In this document: piece by piece, positions 27,008 to 36,469 of the stretch | Position numbering within the stretch: position 1 is the first letter of the stretch | Layout of the letters: every line of letters starts with the position of its first letter | From: Thermosipho atlanticus DSM 15807 | Lineage (GTDB): Bacteria > Thermotogota > Thermotogae > Thermotogales > Fervidobacteriaceae | NCBI RefSeq assembly: GCF_900129985.1 | Contig: NZ_FQXN01000002.1 | Span: 1-64,000, forward strand | Length of the DNA stretch: 64,000 nt | Reading direction: 5' to 3' | Made by a program: the position numbers and the translations under genes | The notes under the pieces: model-generated | Seen by the model: only the letters and a program-made list of their open reading frames with translations | Database searches by the model: none | Told to the model about the DNA's origin: nothing

Positions 27008-28147
27008 ATGAAAAATAATGTTTTTGAAAAAGTAAAGTTTAATTGTATAGGGTGTGGACTTTGTGAAGGAATATGTCCTAAGAAATGTATAAATATACAT
27101 GAGGTTTCAAATAAAGGTATATTACCTTTTGTTGATATTAGAAAATGTTCTTCTTGTGGGATTTGTGTTGATGTTTGTCCAACGGATTTAATAAGCAAAA
27201 AAGAAAATCTTAATGATGTTAAAGAAATATTTGTTGGAAAATCAAAAAATAAGGAAATTATTAAAAACTCATCTTCGGGCGGAATTGTCTCATCAATAAT
27301 TATTGACTTATTCGATAAAGAGAAAATAGATGCAGCTTTAGTAGCATTTTTTGATAGTCAATTAAATATTTATGGTGATTTTATAACTTCAAAAGATGAG
27401 GTTATGCAACATTCAGGATCATTTTACCATACGTCGAAACAACTTTTAAACATAGAAAAAATAAAAAAATATAAATCAGTTTTGTTTGTAGGACTTCCTT
27501 GTCATAATATAGCGTTTGAAAAATTTTGTCAAAAATTTAATATAAATAATGTTTATGTAACAATTAGTTTGGCTTGTACAATTGGAAGAATGAAAAATGG
27601 AATAAAAGAATATTTTAAAGAAAAAAATTTATCTTGTGTATTTGAAAAAAATGTTGAAAGTTATAAATCAAGGTATGGTTTAAAAAGACCTGGAAATATT
27701 ATTGTGACTCTAGAGGATGGGAAAAAGATTACAATTGATTGTTTTGATTATTTTATTAGTAAAGATTACTTTTTTATTCCTGATGGGTGTTTGAACTGTA
27801 GAAAATTATTTGGAATACAATTTTCAGATATCTCTGTTGGAGATAATTGGGGAATTGATACTGGGGAAAAAATAGCAATTTTTACAGCGAACACAAAAAA
27901 GGGGTTGCAAGTAATAAAAGAAAATAAACTTATTAATGTATTTAATTCGAATATTGAAGAATTAAAAAAATCGCAACCATTAGGATATCCTTTAAAGTAC
28001 TTTAATAGAAAAAGGGTAAATAAACAAATTAGACTTTTAAAGTATATATACAGGCGTTTTTCAAAATATCCTTTGGTAAAAAAAATGTTATATAAATTAA
28101 GAAGGCTTTTATTATGGAATATAAAAAATTTTGCAAGAAGAAAATGA
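27008..28147 (+). CDS. FrhB-like (coenzyme F420 hydrogenase beta subunit family) iron-sulphur protein
   Basis: Two 4Fe-4S ferredoxin motifs at the N-terminus (CIGCGLCEGICPKKC and CSSCGICVDVCP), followed by the FrhB N- and C-terminal domains (SSSGGIVSSIIIDL, VGLPCHNIAFEKFC, SDISVGDNWGID, with extra cysteines CLNC). F420 itself is unlikely here; members in polysaccharide clusters act with pyruvyl transferases, presumably in a redox sugar modification. 379 residues. Confidence 0.88.
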   Translation: MKNNVFEKVKFNCIGCGLCEGICPKKCINIHEVSNKGILPFVDIRKCSSCGICVDVCPTDLISKKENLNDVKEIFVGKSKNKEIIKNSSSGGIVSSIIIDLFDKEKIDAALVAFFDSQLNIYGDFITSKDEVMQHSGSFYHTSKQLLNIEKIKKYKSVLFVGLPCHNIAFEKFCQKFNINNVYVTISLACTIGRMKNGIKEYFKEKNLSCVFEKNVESYKSRYGLKRPGNIIVTLEDGKKITIDCFDYFISKDYFFIPDGCLNCRKLFGIQFSDISVGDNWGIDTGEKIAIFTANTKKGLQVIKENKLINVFNSNIEELKKSQPLGYPLKYFNRKRVNKQIRLLKYIYRRFSKYPLVKKMLYKLRRLLLWNIKNFARRK

Positions 28148-28183
28148 TAAAAATAAAGTATTTTATGGGGCTGGTGACAGGTT

Positions 28184-29605
28184 CTGGACAAAGCGTATAA
28201 ATCACTTGCGAAAAATACGTTCATAATATCTTTGGGTTCTTTTGGTTCAAGAGCAATATCTTTTTTTATGCTTCCTATTTTTACAAGAATTCTTAGTCAA
28301 ACAGATTATGGAAAGATAGACTTTTTTAACACTACAATAAGTCTATTACTTCCATTTCTTACATTAGGGATTACTGATGCTGTATTTCGTTTTACAATGG
28401 AAAAAACAGGTGAAAAAGAAAAGTCAGTGGTTCTTTCTTCAGCGTTAATGGTTTCCTTTTGGGGAACTTTTGTATTTTTAGTACTTGTTCCAATAATATC
28501 TAAAATAAAAAGTATATCTGAATTAACAATTTACATGGCATTTGCATTTGCTATTAATTCTATACTTTCGATTTTAAAAACTTATATTAGAGCTAAACAA
28601 AAACTTTTTATTTACGCATTAGGAGACATAGTACATACACTTTCATTTGCAACATTAGGAATAATATTAGTGGCAGTTTTAAGGTATGGCATACAAGGAT
28701 ACTTTCTAAGTTACATTTTTTCTAGTTTAATTGATGTGATATATCTTTTAATAGCAGGAAAAGTATACAAAGACATATTGTTAAGAAATATATCATTTCA
28801 TAAGGTAAAAGCGATGTTAAGATATTCGATTCCATTAATTCCAAACGGACTTTCCTGGTGGATAATGAATGTATCGGATAGATATTTAATAATAATATTT
28901 CTTGGGTTTGCGGCAAATGGGATTTATTCGGTGTCATACAAATTTATGTCACTAATAACGATTTTAAATGGGATATTTTACCAGGCATGGCAAATATCAG
29001 CAATAGAGCAATATGAAAGAGAAGACAAAGGTATTTTTTATTCAAATGTATTTAAAATGCTTTCTATATTTTTACTATTTACAGTACTACTTTTTGCAAT
29101 AGTCTTGAAACCGATGGTAATGATAATGACAGGTGAATCTTTCTATGAAGCATGGAAATATATCCCATTTTTATTCTTAGGAGCGATATTTTCGGCATTT
29201 TCAGGTTTTTTTGGAGTGGGATATATAGCGTCCAAAAATACAATGGGGGCGTTTAAAACATCAGTAATAGGAGCAATGGTAAATTTTGGAATAAACATAT
29301 TATTTATACCAATAATAGGATTAAAAGCAGCAGCAATTTCAACAATGCTTGCGTTTTTTACAATGTGGATTTTGAGAGTGTTTGAAACAAGAAAGTATTT
29401 TCAAATAAAGATTAATTGGATAAAGTTGGTTTTAAGCTTTCTATTGGTTTCTTTGTCGCTTTTTGCAAATTTTATTCAAAAAATCTTTATTATGTATACT
29501 ATACAAATAGCAACATTGATAGTTTTCATTTTGATAAATAGAAAGGAAATTAAAGCAATTTTATTAAAAATAAAAGTAGCGATTATTTCCAAAACAGGTA
29601 GATAA
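28184..29605 (+). CDS. Polysaccharide flippase (Wzx/MOP family)
   Basis: Moves the lipid-linked repeat unit across the membrane. About 14 membrane segments; N-terminal motif GSFGSRAISFFMLPIFTRIL and SYKFMSLITILNGIFYQAWQ are typical of Wzx/RfbX-like exporters. The standard start is TTG at 28232, but family proteins begin earlier (LAKNTFIISLG). The open frame extends to CTG at 28184 with only a weak AGG site, so the true start is uncertain. It is the last gene of the locus, followed by the terminator at 29741. Confidence 0.88.
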   Translation: MDKAYKSLAKNTFIISLGSFGSRAISFFMLPIFTRILSQTDYGKIDFFNTTISLLLPFLTLGITDAVFRFTMEKTGEKEKSVVLSSALMVSFWGTFVFLVLVPIISKIKSISELTIYMAFAFAINSILSILKTYIRAKQKLFIYALGDIVHTLSFATLGIILVAVLRYGIQGYFLSYIFSSLIDVIYLLIAGKVYKDILLRNISFHKVKAMLRYSIPLIPNGLSWWIMNVSDRYLIIIFLGFAANGIYSVSYKFMSLITILNGIFYQAWQISAIEQYEREDKGIFYSNVFKMLSIFLLFTVLLFAIVLKPMVMIMTGESFYEAWKYIPFLFLGAIFSAFSGFFGVGYIASKNTMGAFKTSVIGAMVNFGINILFIPIIGLKAAAISTMLAFFTMWILRVFETRKYFQIKINWIKLVLSFLLVSLSLFANFIQKIFIMYTIQIATLIVFILINRKEIKAILLKIKVAIISKTGR

Positions 29606-29740
29606 AATGTGTACTTTTTTCTTGTTTTGAATTTTAGTAATAATTGTAAAATTTTTGTAAATTCAGATAAAAAGCGGAACTTTTCGCACAAGTTTAGCAT
29701 TTTATCAGATAGCTCGGAAATTACTCTTGTGTTAATACTC

Positions 29741-29770
29741 AAAAACCACAGAATATTCTGTGGTTTTTGT
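29741..29770 (+). terminator. Terminator of the polysaccharide locus
   Basis: AAAACCACAGAAT and ATTCTGTGGTTTT form a perfect hairpin followed by TTTGTTTTG. It closes the 19-kb plus-strand locus and marks the border with the repeat-rich accessory region. Confidence 0.88.
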
Positions 29771-29781
29771 TTTGTTTGTAC

Positions 29782-29936
29782 TATTGTCCTATGTGCTCAG
29801 AATGACAAAGTGACAAGATTCCTCGCAGGCGCTCTGGTAGTGACAGTATTAGCAAGTGTTAGCGAGATTGGAGAGATTGAAGTTTTTTGTCATTCTGAGC
29901 GATATGTGCGAAAAATCTTGGATTGTCTTTCGAATG
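29782..29936. repeat. GTCATTCTGAG-type repeat block (first copy)
   Basis: It contains CAGAATGACA, a direct-repeat-like stretch (TAGCAAGTGTTAGCGAGATT) and TTTTGTCATTCTGAG ... AAAAATCTTGGATTG. It belongs to the dispersed hairpin family described under 33374-33510. Open frames across it are only translated repeat. Confidence 0.75.
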
Positions 29937-29990
29937 TAAAAGTCAAGATAAAAATGCATAAAAAAGGGAAAATAAAAATGTACAAAAACT
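29937..29990. repeat. IS21-like end sequence, solo copy
   Basis: TGTAAAAGTCAAGATAAAAA followed by TGCATAAAAAAGGGAAAATA and AAAATGTACAAAAA. The same 50-odd bases occur at 35352-35405 next to an IstB remnant, and a shorter copy lies inverted at 50312-50335. Here it sits exactly at the 5' breakpoint of the rloA remnant. Confidence 0.65.
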
Positions 29991-29996
29991 GTCCCA

Positions 29997-31030
29997 GGTG
30001 ATACTTCTTCTATTCCTAAACTATATACTATATTTGAGAATAGGTTTATCAATGGAAATTTCATATATAGATATGGATTTGAAGTTGATGGTAAAAAATT
30101 AAAAGCGAATGGTTTTTTCGCGCAAATCTTGAAAACAAAAAATTAAAAGAAGCTAAAATATTTGAAAGAATAGACCAAAAGATAGAAAGAGGGAATTTTT
30201 CTGAAGCAAAAGGTGTGGAAGAGAAAACAAGTGAAAACACACTTTTTCTTTCTTCTCTTGCTCAATGGAATAGTAAGCTTGCAAGACAAATAGTTAGTTT
30301 TTTCAAAAAGATTAACGTTATAATGTGGGAATTTCCTTATTTTTCTTCTCCGGCTCAAACTCTAAATTTATTTGAAAAAGGAAAAATTACAAAGGAAGAA
30401 ATACTTAGTTTTTTAAAAAAGGCAGACTTAGATATAGTAGATTTCGAATATACAAAAAATGAAATAGATATATCGAAGTTGCCTGATTTGGTAAAAAATG
30501 CGATTGTAGATGCTAATATTAGAGAACCAGATAAGCTATTTAATGTAAAACTTTATACATATCATAATATATACGATGAAAATGGAAATGTTATTGATGT
30601 AGAAAAATTTAATTTTGAAGAAGAAGAATCTGCTGGAACAAAAAAACTTTTCAATATAATTGGTGAAATTATTTATGCATTAAAAGAGGGAAAAATATTG
30701 TTTATAGATGAATTAGATACCCAGCTTCATCCCACGTTATTAAAAGCAGTAGTCGAGTTCTTTAACTCCGAAAAAAACAAAAATAATGCTCAGCTGGTTT
30801 TTACTACACATAACACTTCCATTTTAACCCCTAAGATTTTTAGAAAGGATCAAATCTGGTTTGTTGATAAAAATAAGAATGGAAGCTCTGAATTGTATTC
30901 TTTGCTTGAAATAAAATCTGTCAGGAAAGAAGCTAATTTTGAGAAAGAGTATTTGAAAGGAAGGTATGGAGCAGTACCTTTTGTAAAATATTTTTTAGAA
31001 GGGTTTGACAGGTATGGGAAAGAAAAGTAA
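29997..31030 (+). pseudogene. RloA-like AAA ATPase, 5' truncated and frameshifted
   Basis: The remnant begins GDTSSIPKLYTIFENRFING directly after the IS21-like end; the Walker A part is lost. One T is missing from the T6 run at 30113-30118, after which the frame reads FRANLENKKLKEAKIFERID and continues to the stop at 31030 with Walker B ILFIDELDTQLHPTLLKAVV, the VFTTHNTSIL switch and DQIWFVDKN. These are the features of RloA (anticodon-nuclease-associated/abortive infection ATPases). It overlaps rloB by a few codons. Confidence 0.78.
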
Positions 31031-31618
31031 CTTTTTTAGAAGTAAAAATAGACGTAGAAAAAATATTCGGCCTCCAAAACCTATAATATTAATAGTTTGT
31101 GAAGGTGAAAAAACGGAGAAGTTTTATTTTTATGGTTTTAGGAAGGATGCAGGAATTTCAAACGTAGAAATAGAAGTCATAGGGAAAGGAAGATCCGCCA
31201 AGTCTCTATTAAAATTTACTCAAAATAAAGTAAAAAATGAAAATATAACATATGACCAAGTTTGGATTGTTTTTGACAAAGATGATTTAAGTGATGAAGA
31301 ATTTGATAGCATTGTTAGCAAGGCAATTTATGAAAATAAGATAAACGTTGCATATTCTATTCCATGCTTTGAATATTGTTTTTTGTTGCATTTTGATTAT
31401 TATAATACACCATTAACAACTAAAGATTGTATAAAAAAACTAAAAGATAGATTTCCTGTATACAGGAAAAATTTTGGTGATGTTTATTATAGATTTGTTG
31501 ATAAAAAATATGTAGCTATTGAAAATGCAAAAAGGATGGAAAATAAGCACAAAAAGCAAGGTAATACAAAACCTTTGTTTATAAATTAGTTATTGAACTT
31601 GAAAAATTTTTGAAATAA
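31014..31618 (+). pseudogene. RloB-like TOPRIM protein, frameshift near the C-terminus
   Basis: RloB pattern: basic N-terminus (RSKNRRRKNIRPP), IILIVCEGEKTEKFYFYGFR with the TOPRIM glutamate, YDQVWIVFDKDDLSDEEF with the DxD, and SIPCFEYCFLLHFDYY. The main frame ends at 31589 with NTKPLFIN; one A added to the AAAA run near 31568 restores TFVYKLVIELEKFLK and TAA at 31618, the usual RloB ending. RloA/RloB pairs are predicted defence modules. The protein may still be nearly complete. Confidence 0.75.
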
Positions 31619-32082
31619 AAACTTTAATAAATAAAGATGATATTTTTCAAAAGAATCATATTTGGGTAATAGAAGAAACTAAAAAAAACTACTTTCGAGA
31701 ATGAACGAAAAAATTTATAAATTAGAGAGAATATCTGGTATTATTAAAATGTAACTGAAAAGACATTAATATAATTTTGAAGAAAATAGATGAATTGAGA
31801 TAATTGAAAAAAGATGATAGAAAAACTATTAAACCTTTATCAGAATTTTCGTAAATGGTAGAAAATATAAAGAAAGTGTCAAAATAAAGGTCATACGTAA
31901 AATTTTGTGATAAAAATAAAGTGGATGGGATTTTGAATAAATAGGGGAAAGTTGAAAGTATATGAAACTTAAATGGTCTTAAAGTTTTATAAATATTAAA
32001 GGTTGTAATCTGATCAAAGTTTGGTATTATTGAAGAATTATGCCAAGTTTTTTAATTTATTTTTGGATTCTGAGGTGATGGA
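31619..32082. other. Decayed AT-rich stretch
   Basis: No frame longer than a few tens of codons. Short pieces such as HIWVIEET and EKIYKLERISGIIKM look like former coding sequence with many stops, but no family can be named. Confidence 0.4.
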
Positions 32083-32392
32083 ATGATACTTTATGAAATT
32101 AAGAAAGGTGAAAATAAAAATCTTGAGTTTAAAGAAAAACTTTCTAGTAAAAATAAAGAGTCATTTTTAAAAACTGTTGTTGCATTTGCAAATGGTTCAG
32201 GTGGAAAGATAATTTTTGGAATAAAAGACGGAACAAAGGAAATAGTTGATGTGCCAGATAAAGAAATAGTTTCTTTAAAGGATAGAATAGCTAATATGGT
32301 ACATGATAAATGCCATCCAACCATTATACTTGATATATGTTGAAAATATAGATGACAAACATTTACTTGTGGATGAGGTGTATCCCGGGTGT
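32083..32392 (+). pseudogene. AlbA_2 (Schlafen-type) DNA/RNA-binding domain gene, 3' truncated
   Basis: Reads EIKKGENKNLEFKEKLSS, LKTVVAFANGSGGKIIFGIKD, VSLKDRIANMVHDKCHPTI, the N-terminal AlbA_2 domain of predicted ATP-dependent regulators. At about 32335 the frame shifts (loss of TA in a TATATA tract); the restored frame gives YVENIDDKHLLVDEVYPG and ends at an IS21-like AAAATCAAGATAAAAATG. Full-length proteins have several hundred residues, so only the first domain remains. Confidence 0.75.
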
Positions 32393-32454
32393 AAAAATCA
32401 AGATAAAAATGAGTCTATTTCAAAAAATAAAAAATATAAACTTCTCTCACTTTT

Positions 32455-32597
32455 TCTGTCATTCTGAGAAATATTTTTTGTCATTCTGAGGAACGAAGTG
32501 ACGAAGAATCTTGGATTGTCTTTCGAATGTGGTAAGATCCTTCGTCGCTACGCTCCTCAGGATGACATCCCCCTCGCAAACGCTCGGAATGACAAAA
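32455..32597. repeat. GTCATTCTGAG hairpin repeat
   Basis: Left arm GTCATTCTGAGGAACGAAGT... and right arm AGATCCTTCGTCGCTACGC... ending CAGGATGACA, followed by an extra CGGAATGACA unit. It forms a long imperfect hairpin. It lies directly upstream of mntA and probably contributes part of its leader. Confidence 0.8.
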
Positions 32598-32674
32598 GAA
32601 AAAAGCGTAACAATTGTGGTATAATGAGGTTAGAATATATTTTATCGTCTGGCAAATGCATGGAGGTGCCGGAA

Positions 32675-32968
32675 ATGAAAACTCTAAATGAAATACTTAA
32701 GGTGTTGGAAACTCACAAAAAAGAAATGCAAGAGAGATTTTTTGTAAAAGAAATAGGGGTTTTCGGCTCTTATGTTCGAGGCGAGCAAAATGAATACAGC
32801 GATGTTGATATTCTTGTGGAGTTTACTAAACCCATAGATTTTTTCCTATTTCTGGATTTTGAAGAATATCTTTCCAATTTGTTGGGAATTAAAGTTGACC
32901 TTGTTATGAAAAAAACTTTGAAACCTCGAATAGAACGAAAAATAATGAAGGAGATTGTACATGTTTAG
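32675..32968 (+). CDS. mntA: MntA-type nucleotidyltransferase antitoxin
   Basis: A 97-residue minimal nucleotidyltransferase with the GSx10DxD motif in [20 protein letters not shown]. It neutralises HepT by adding AMP groups to a tyrosine of the toxin (known for the family). ATG at 32675 follows GGAGGTGCC at correct spacing; the open frame further upstream is translated repeat. It overlaps hepT by a few bases. Confidence 0.88.
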   Translation: MKTLNEILKVLETHKKEMQERFFVKEIGVFGSYVRGEQNEYSDVDILVEFTKPIDFFLFLDFEEYLSNLLGIKVDLVMKKTLKPRIERKIMKEIVHV

Positions 32969-33320
32969 AAAAAATTACGTGGATTTTGTTAATGACATGG
33001 TGGAAATGATTAATAAAATTGAAAAATTTGTAGAAGGTTACACTTTCAAGCAATTTATCACTGATGAAAAAACGGTGTTTGCCGTAATAAGGTGTTTTGA
33101 AGTAATGGGTGAAGCAGCTAAAAGTATTCCTGAATATATAAGAGAGCAATTTCCAGAAATTCCGTGGAAAAGAATAGCAGGAATGAGAGATAAACTTATT
33201 CATAATTATTTTGGCATTGACTATGAAACGCTATGGGAAACGGTCAGGAAAAGAATTCCCGAGATAAAGCCGCTACTTGAAAAAGCAAAACAATCTTTAG
33301 ATGAGAATTCCATTCGGTAA
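32961..33320 (+). CDS. hepT: HepT-type HEPN RNase toxin (DUF86)
   Basis: A 119-residue all-helical HEPN protein. The catalytic R-x4-H-x-Y motif is seen in [11 protein letters not shown] near residue 80, with [12 protein letters not shown], both family hallmarks. It forms a toxin-antitoxin pair with the overlapping mntA. Start at ATG 32961 inside the end of mntA; an ATG two codons earlier is equally possible. Confidence 0.9.
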   Translation: MFRKNYVDFVNDMVEMINKIEKFVEGYTFKQFITDEKTVFAVIRCFEVMGEAAKSIPEYIREQFPEIPWKRIAGMRDKLIHNYFGIDYETLWETVRKRIPEIKPLLEKAKQSLDENSIR

Positions 33321-33373
33321 CAGCCTCTTTTTTGTACAATTTCACATACTAATGTTAATAGTGATATAACGTG

Positions 33374-33510
33374 GCAAGGTTGGAGAGATTGGAGAGTGTT
33401 GGTGTTTTTTGTCATTCTGAGGAACGAAGTAACGAAGAATCTAAGATCCTTCACACTACGTGCTCAGGATGACATCCCTTTTGCTTACGCTCGGGATGAC
33501 ATCTTTTTCG
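33374..33510. repeat. GTCATTCTGAG hairpin repeat with GTTGGAGAGATTGG leader
   Basis: A typical full copy. First comes a degenerate tandem of GTTGGAGAGA units (33377-33402), then TTTTTTGTCATTCTGAG, AACGAAGAATCTAAGATCC and CTCAGGATGACATCCC, then a further GCTCGGGATGACAT unit. The arms pair to a hairpin of about 65 nt. At least eleven related blocks lie between 29.8 and 59.7 kb, in gaps between accessory genes, all in the same orientation. Confidence 0.85.
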
Positions 33511-33699
33511 ACTCCGTTACTGTTTTGCTTGAGATAAGAGAAAAAAACAAGTATTTTATCAGCAAAAATAGTAAAGTTATGTTATAAACATAGTGAAAAA
33601 TTTCGTTATTTGTTTGACGTATCTTTTTATTGTTAATTCTATTTATGTTATAATGTAAATGCATATAAATATAATGGAAATAATGAGAAGGTGATTTTT

Positions 33700-34161
33700 A
33701 TGACGAAGATTGCTGAAAAAAATAAAAAAGCCCTTCAAATAATTGTAGAACTTTTGAGGAATACAGAACCGTTAATAAAGACAAAATTGGTTAAGCTTTT
33801 GTTTTTAATTGATATGAAATTTTTAGAAATTTATGGAAAGAAGATGAGCGAATTAACTTACGTGCGATATTTTTATGGCCCATATTCCAGAGATATAGAT
33901 TATCTCTTGACTTTTTTAAATGCAAAAGGTGTTATTTCTTATGAAGAACATATTAACTCTGACGGAAAAACCTATTACTTAATTGAGCTTAGTAATAATG
34001 AAAAATACAACGAAGTCTCAAAATCTTTAGGTGAAAAAGAGAGAAAAATTATTAAGGAAATAGCGGATAGATATTCAAAAAAAGATTTAAGTAAAATTTT
34101 AGAGGAAGTCTATAACATTCCAAAAGTTAAAAATAAAAATTTCGGAGAAGAAATTATTTAG
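33700..34161 (+). CDS. Panacea-domain (DUF4065/SocA-like) antitoxin-type protein
   Basis: A 153-residue protein: LVKLLFLIDMKFLEIYGKKM, then YVRYFYGPYSRDIDYLLTFL and a C-terminal helical part. YxYGPYS with the preceding KLLFLxD helix is the Panacea/SocA pattern, found in antitoxins that neutralise diverse toxins. ATG at 33700 follows GAGAAGGTG; a GTG at 33691 lies inside that site. The gene 28 bp downstream is the expected partner. Confidence 0.82.
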   Translation: MTKIAEKNKKALQIIVELLRNTEPLIKTKLVKLLFLIDMKFLEIYGKKMSELTYVRYFYGPYSRDIDYLLTFLNAKGVISYEEHINSDGKTYYLIELSNNEKYNEVSKSLGEKERKIIKEIADRYSKKDLSKILEEVYNIPKVKNKNFGEEII

Positions 34162-34189
34162 TTGTTTTAAAATTAGTTGGGGGAATGCA

Positions 34190-35296
34190 ATGGAAAAAAT
34201 TGGTCCGTGGATAATGAAAAAAGATGTAAATAAGCTAAATGACGAAGTAAGGAAAATGATGCATGGAATTATAACAAAGATTCAGTGCAAGGAAGATTTG
34301 TATAAGGTGTGGCAATTTTTGCATATATACTATATTTTTAGTCGGACTTTAAAGAAGATTCTTTTTGTATAATTTGAAAAAAATTCGCGGATAAATTTAT
34401 ACTTGCCATTAAAAAAATATATAACTCCTTCTTTTATAGACAACAATAAAATCCTTCCGAAATTAGCTAATATTCAGAAAGATATTAAACAAGATAATGA
34501 TATTTGTAAAAAGGTTATGGCAACGATCCATTACAATATTTTGGTAGAAGACGGATCATTAAAAAATTATTTGTGTGATTTTTTATGTGAGAAAAATTGT
34601 AAATTCAAGGAAATTATTAAGGACGGGTTAGGAAATGGTTATTCAAAAATAGGGTTAAAAAGAATTATGTCATTTGAAGTTGATAGCGGTTTATTCAAAA
34701 CTTTAGAAGCATTTATAGAAGCTATAGAAATTAGTATGGATAATCCTCAGAAATTTCATGGTAATATGGAGTTTGCTTACAACTTAGTGTTGGGAAAATT
34801 ACTCTTGTTAGAATTTGAGAGTTATAATATCAAATTATATGCAAATGTCACAATAGAGCCTGTTAATAAGGTTAAATTTGATTCTTTAGAACTTGATATT
34901 GCTTTAATTGATGAAAGTTCAAAAAAAGTTTTAGCAATAGAAAGTACAAGTCATAGCGATAGAGACAATAGTCAATGGTATGAACATTTTCAAAAGAAAT
35001 CGGCTCAATCGTTGCTTTTGTACAATGAAGCTTTTGGAGTTGAAGAAAAATGGGATTTTAAACTAATTTATTTTTATCTACATAGGTTTAACTTTGATAA
35101 AAAAGGAGCTTTTAATATTTATGAGGTTGATGACAATACTTTTTTTGTTCCCATACAAATGTGGGATTTTTCTGACTTTTCTAAGCTAAGCTATATTTGG
35201 AATAGTAATGAAGAGCAAATAACTAAATATATTAATATAAAATTAGATAAAATAAAGAATGGTTTAATTCAAAAGATTTTTTCTTTTTTCAAATGA
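34190..35296 (+). pseudogene. Partner of the Panacea gene; nuclease-like protein interrupted by one in-frame TAA
   Basis: One uninterrupted frame of 369 codons except for a TAA at 34370-34372 (KILFV, stop, FEKNSRIN). It follows a GGGGG site. No family is recognised. The C-terminal half holds SLELDIALIDESSKKVLAIE, which resembles the D...E-x-T/K core of PD-(D/E)xK nucleases, followed by a conserved-looking THR/SER-rich STSHSDRDNSQWYEHF. As the partner of an antitoxin-type gene it is a candidate toxin, now silenced by a nonsense change unless the stop is read through. Confidence 0.6.
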
Positions 35297-35351
35297 TTAA
35301 CGGTTTGTTTTGTGCAGTTTTAAAATTATCACTCCTGTGATCCGGTTCTGT

Positions 35352-35405
35352 TGTAAAAGTCAAGATAAAAATGCATAAAAAAGGGAAAATAAAAATGTAC
35401 AAAAA
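35352..35405. repeat. IS21-like end sequence next to an IstB remnant
   Basis: Second copy of the TGTAAAAGTCAAGATAAAAA sequence also found at 29937. Its position just downstream (on the minus strand) of the istB remnant supports its being an IS21-family end. Confidence 0.6.
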
Positions 35406-35440
35406 AAGGATAAATAAGGTTCATTATTGTTGTTTAGATA

Positions 35441-35640
35441 TTATTGTTTAGAAGAATTAGAGAAAAATTTAAGTTTTTCCTTTAATCTATAGGATTTTCC
35501 TTTAATTAAGATTACGTGGGAATGGTGTAATAGTCTATCTAATATTGCTTGAGAGAGAACATTTGTATTTTGTAAAGTGTTTTAGTCTTACTTTCAATCT
35601 ATTTTCTTTTAGAGCTTTTTTCAATTGAGCTATTAATTCT
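35441..35640 (-). pseudogene. IS21-family IstB remnant with internal deletion
   Basis: Minus-strand translation gives QELIAQLKKALKENRLKVRL ... HFTKYK, then, after loss of the Walker B part, LSQAILDRLLHHSHVILIKG and SYRLKEKLKFF. Both pieces match the IstB helper ATPase of IS21 elements. The remaining gene is about 200 bp; the element is dead. Confidence 0.8.
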
Positions 35641-35659
35641 TGAAGGTGTTAACACCTTT

Positions 35660-35938
35660 TTTCGTCATTCCAAGCTATCTTTTTTGTTCTTCCAAACCTG
35701 GGCGTGTGAGGAATCTTTCCTTTTTGTCATTCCGAGCACGTAAGTACGAAGAATCTTGGATGACATTCCCTCTTTCTGTCATTCTGAGGAACGAAGTGAC
35801 GAAGAATCTAAGAACCTTCACACTACGTGTTCAGGATGACATCTCCTTTTCTTAGTCATTCCGAGGAGTTACACGACGAGGAATCTTTCCCTGTCATTCT
35901 GAGAGCGTGAGCGCGAAGAATCTTAAGAATATATTTCT
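35660..35938. repeat. Cluster of GTCATTCTGAG repeats
   Basis: Three to four partial units (CGTCATTCC, TTTGTCATTCCGAGCACGTA, CTGTCATTCTGAGGAACGAA, GTCATTCTGAGAGCGTGAGC) in tandem, partly hairpin-forming. Downstream, 35939-36190 contains an AT-rich stretch with a 49-codon open piece on the minus strand (LPDGAISSIPDIETIIIEK) that I cannot identify. Confidence 0.75.
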
Positions 35939-36195
35939 ATTATTAATGAAAAATTCAACACAAGGTCTTTTCTTATGTTCTTTTTACTCTTTTCAATGAT
36001 AATAGTTTCAATATCCGGAATACTTGATATAGCGCCATCGGGCAGTGTTGCATCAGTTGTGAATTTCAGGGTTTTGGATGGTTATAGAAAGAGGCTTTAA
36101 AAGGTTTTTGGAAAAAGTTAAGCTTATAGAGTTTTCAAGGAGTGGCATACATGCTACAGATATGGAAAATCTTATTAAAGAAAATTGAAATCAGA

Positions 36196-36222
36196 AAAAG
36201 GTGGAAGATTCCACCTTTTTCC
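36196..36222. terminator. Bidirectional terminator
   Basis: AAAAAGGTGGA and TCCACCTTTTT form a perfect hairpin with A/T flanks. It ends the minus-strand cytochrome b5/ferritin operon. Confidence 0.85.
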
Positions 36223-36235
36223 ATTTTGATAAGTT

Positions 36236-36469
36236 TCATTCCTTCAAAATACCAACAACTGGAAATTTTTTCAAAAACTCTTTTCCATGAGGAGCGTTTT
36301 TTAAAGCTTCCGTCAGGTCCTGTCCTGCTTTGTGAAGTGCCTGATGTTTTCCATTTTTCCACAAAAAGCTTTCTGTAACGTCGTAAACAAGACCTTCGTA
36401 AGCTATATAAGCAGGATAGCCGTTCTTTCCATTATATTTTGAAAGTTCTTCTTTTGTAAAAACTCTCAT
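36236..36469 (-). CDS. Cytochrome b5-like heme/steroid-binding domain protein
   Basis: A 77-residue single-domain protein: RVFTKEELSKYNGKNGYPAY, IAYEGLVYDVTESFLWKNGK and HQALHKAGQDLTEALKNAPH, the small prokaryotic cytochrome b5-like family. Histidines HQALH and APH are candidate heme ligands. The ATG overlaps the stop region of the ferritin gene, so the two are co-translated; a redox role with the ferritin is plausible. Confidence 0.88.
   Translation of the reverse strand: MRVFTKEELSKYNGKNGYPAYIAYEGLVYDVTESFLWKNGKHQALHKAGQDLTEALKNAPHGKEFLKKFPVVGILKE

Noticed and set aside
25861-28147. F420-dependent metabolism
   Set aside because: The FrhB-like protein is paired with a pyruvyl transferase in a sugar locus, and no F420 biosynthesis genes are in view.
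29609-30001. 130-codon open frame after the flippase gene
   Set aside because: It crosses the terminator at 29741 and a GTCATTCTGAG repeat; its peptide (HSERYVRKILDCL) is the translated repeat seen in several other places.
33396-33587. Open frame after hepT
   Set aside because: Its peptide (ILRNEVTKNLR) is again translated hairpin repeat and recurs at 35640.
35939-36110. 49-codon minus-strand gene fragment (LPDGAISSIPDIETIIIEK)
   Set aside because: Open by chance is possible at this length; no family recognised and no start signal.
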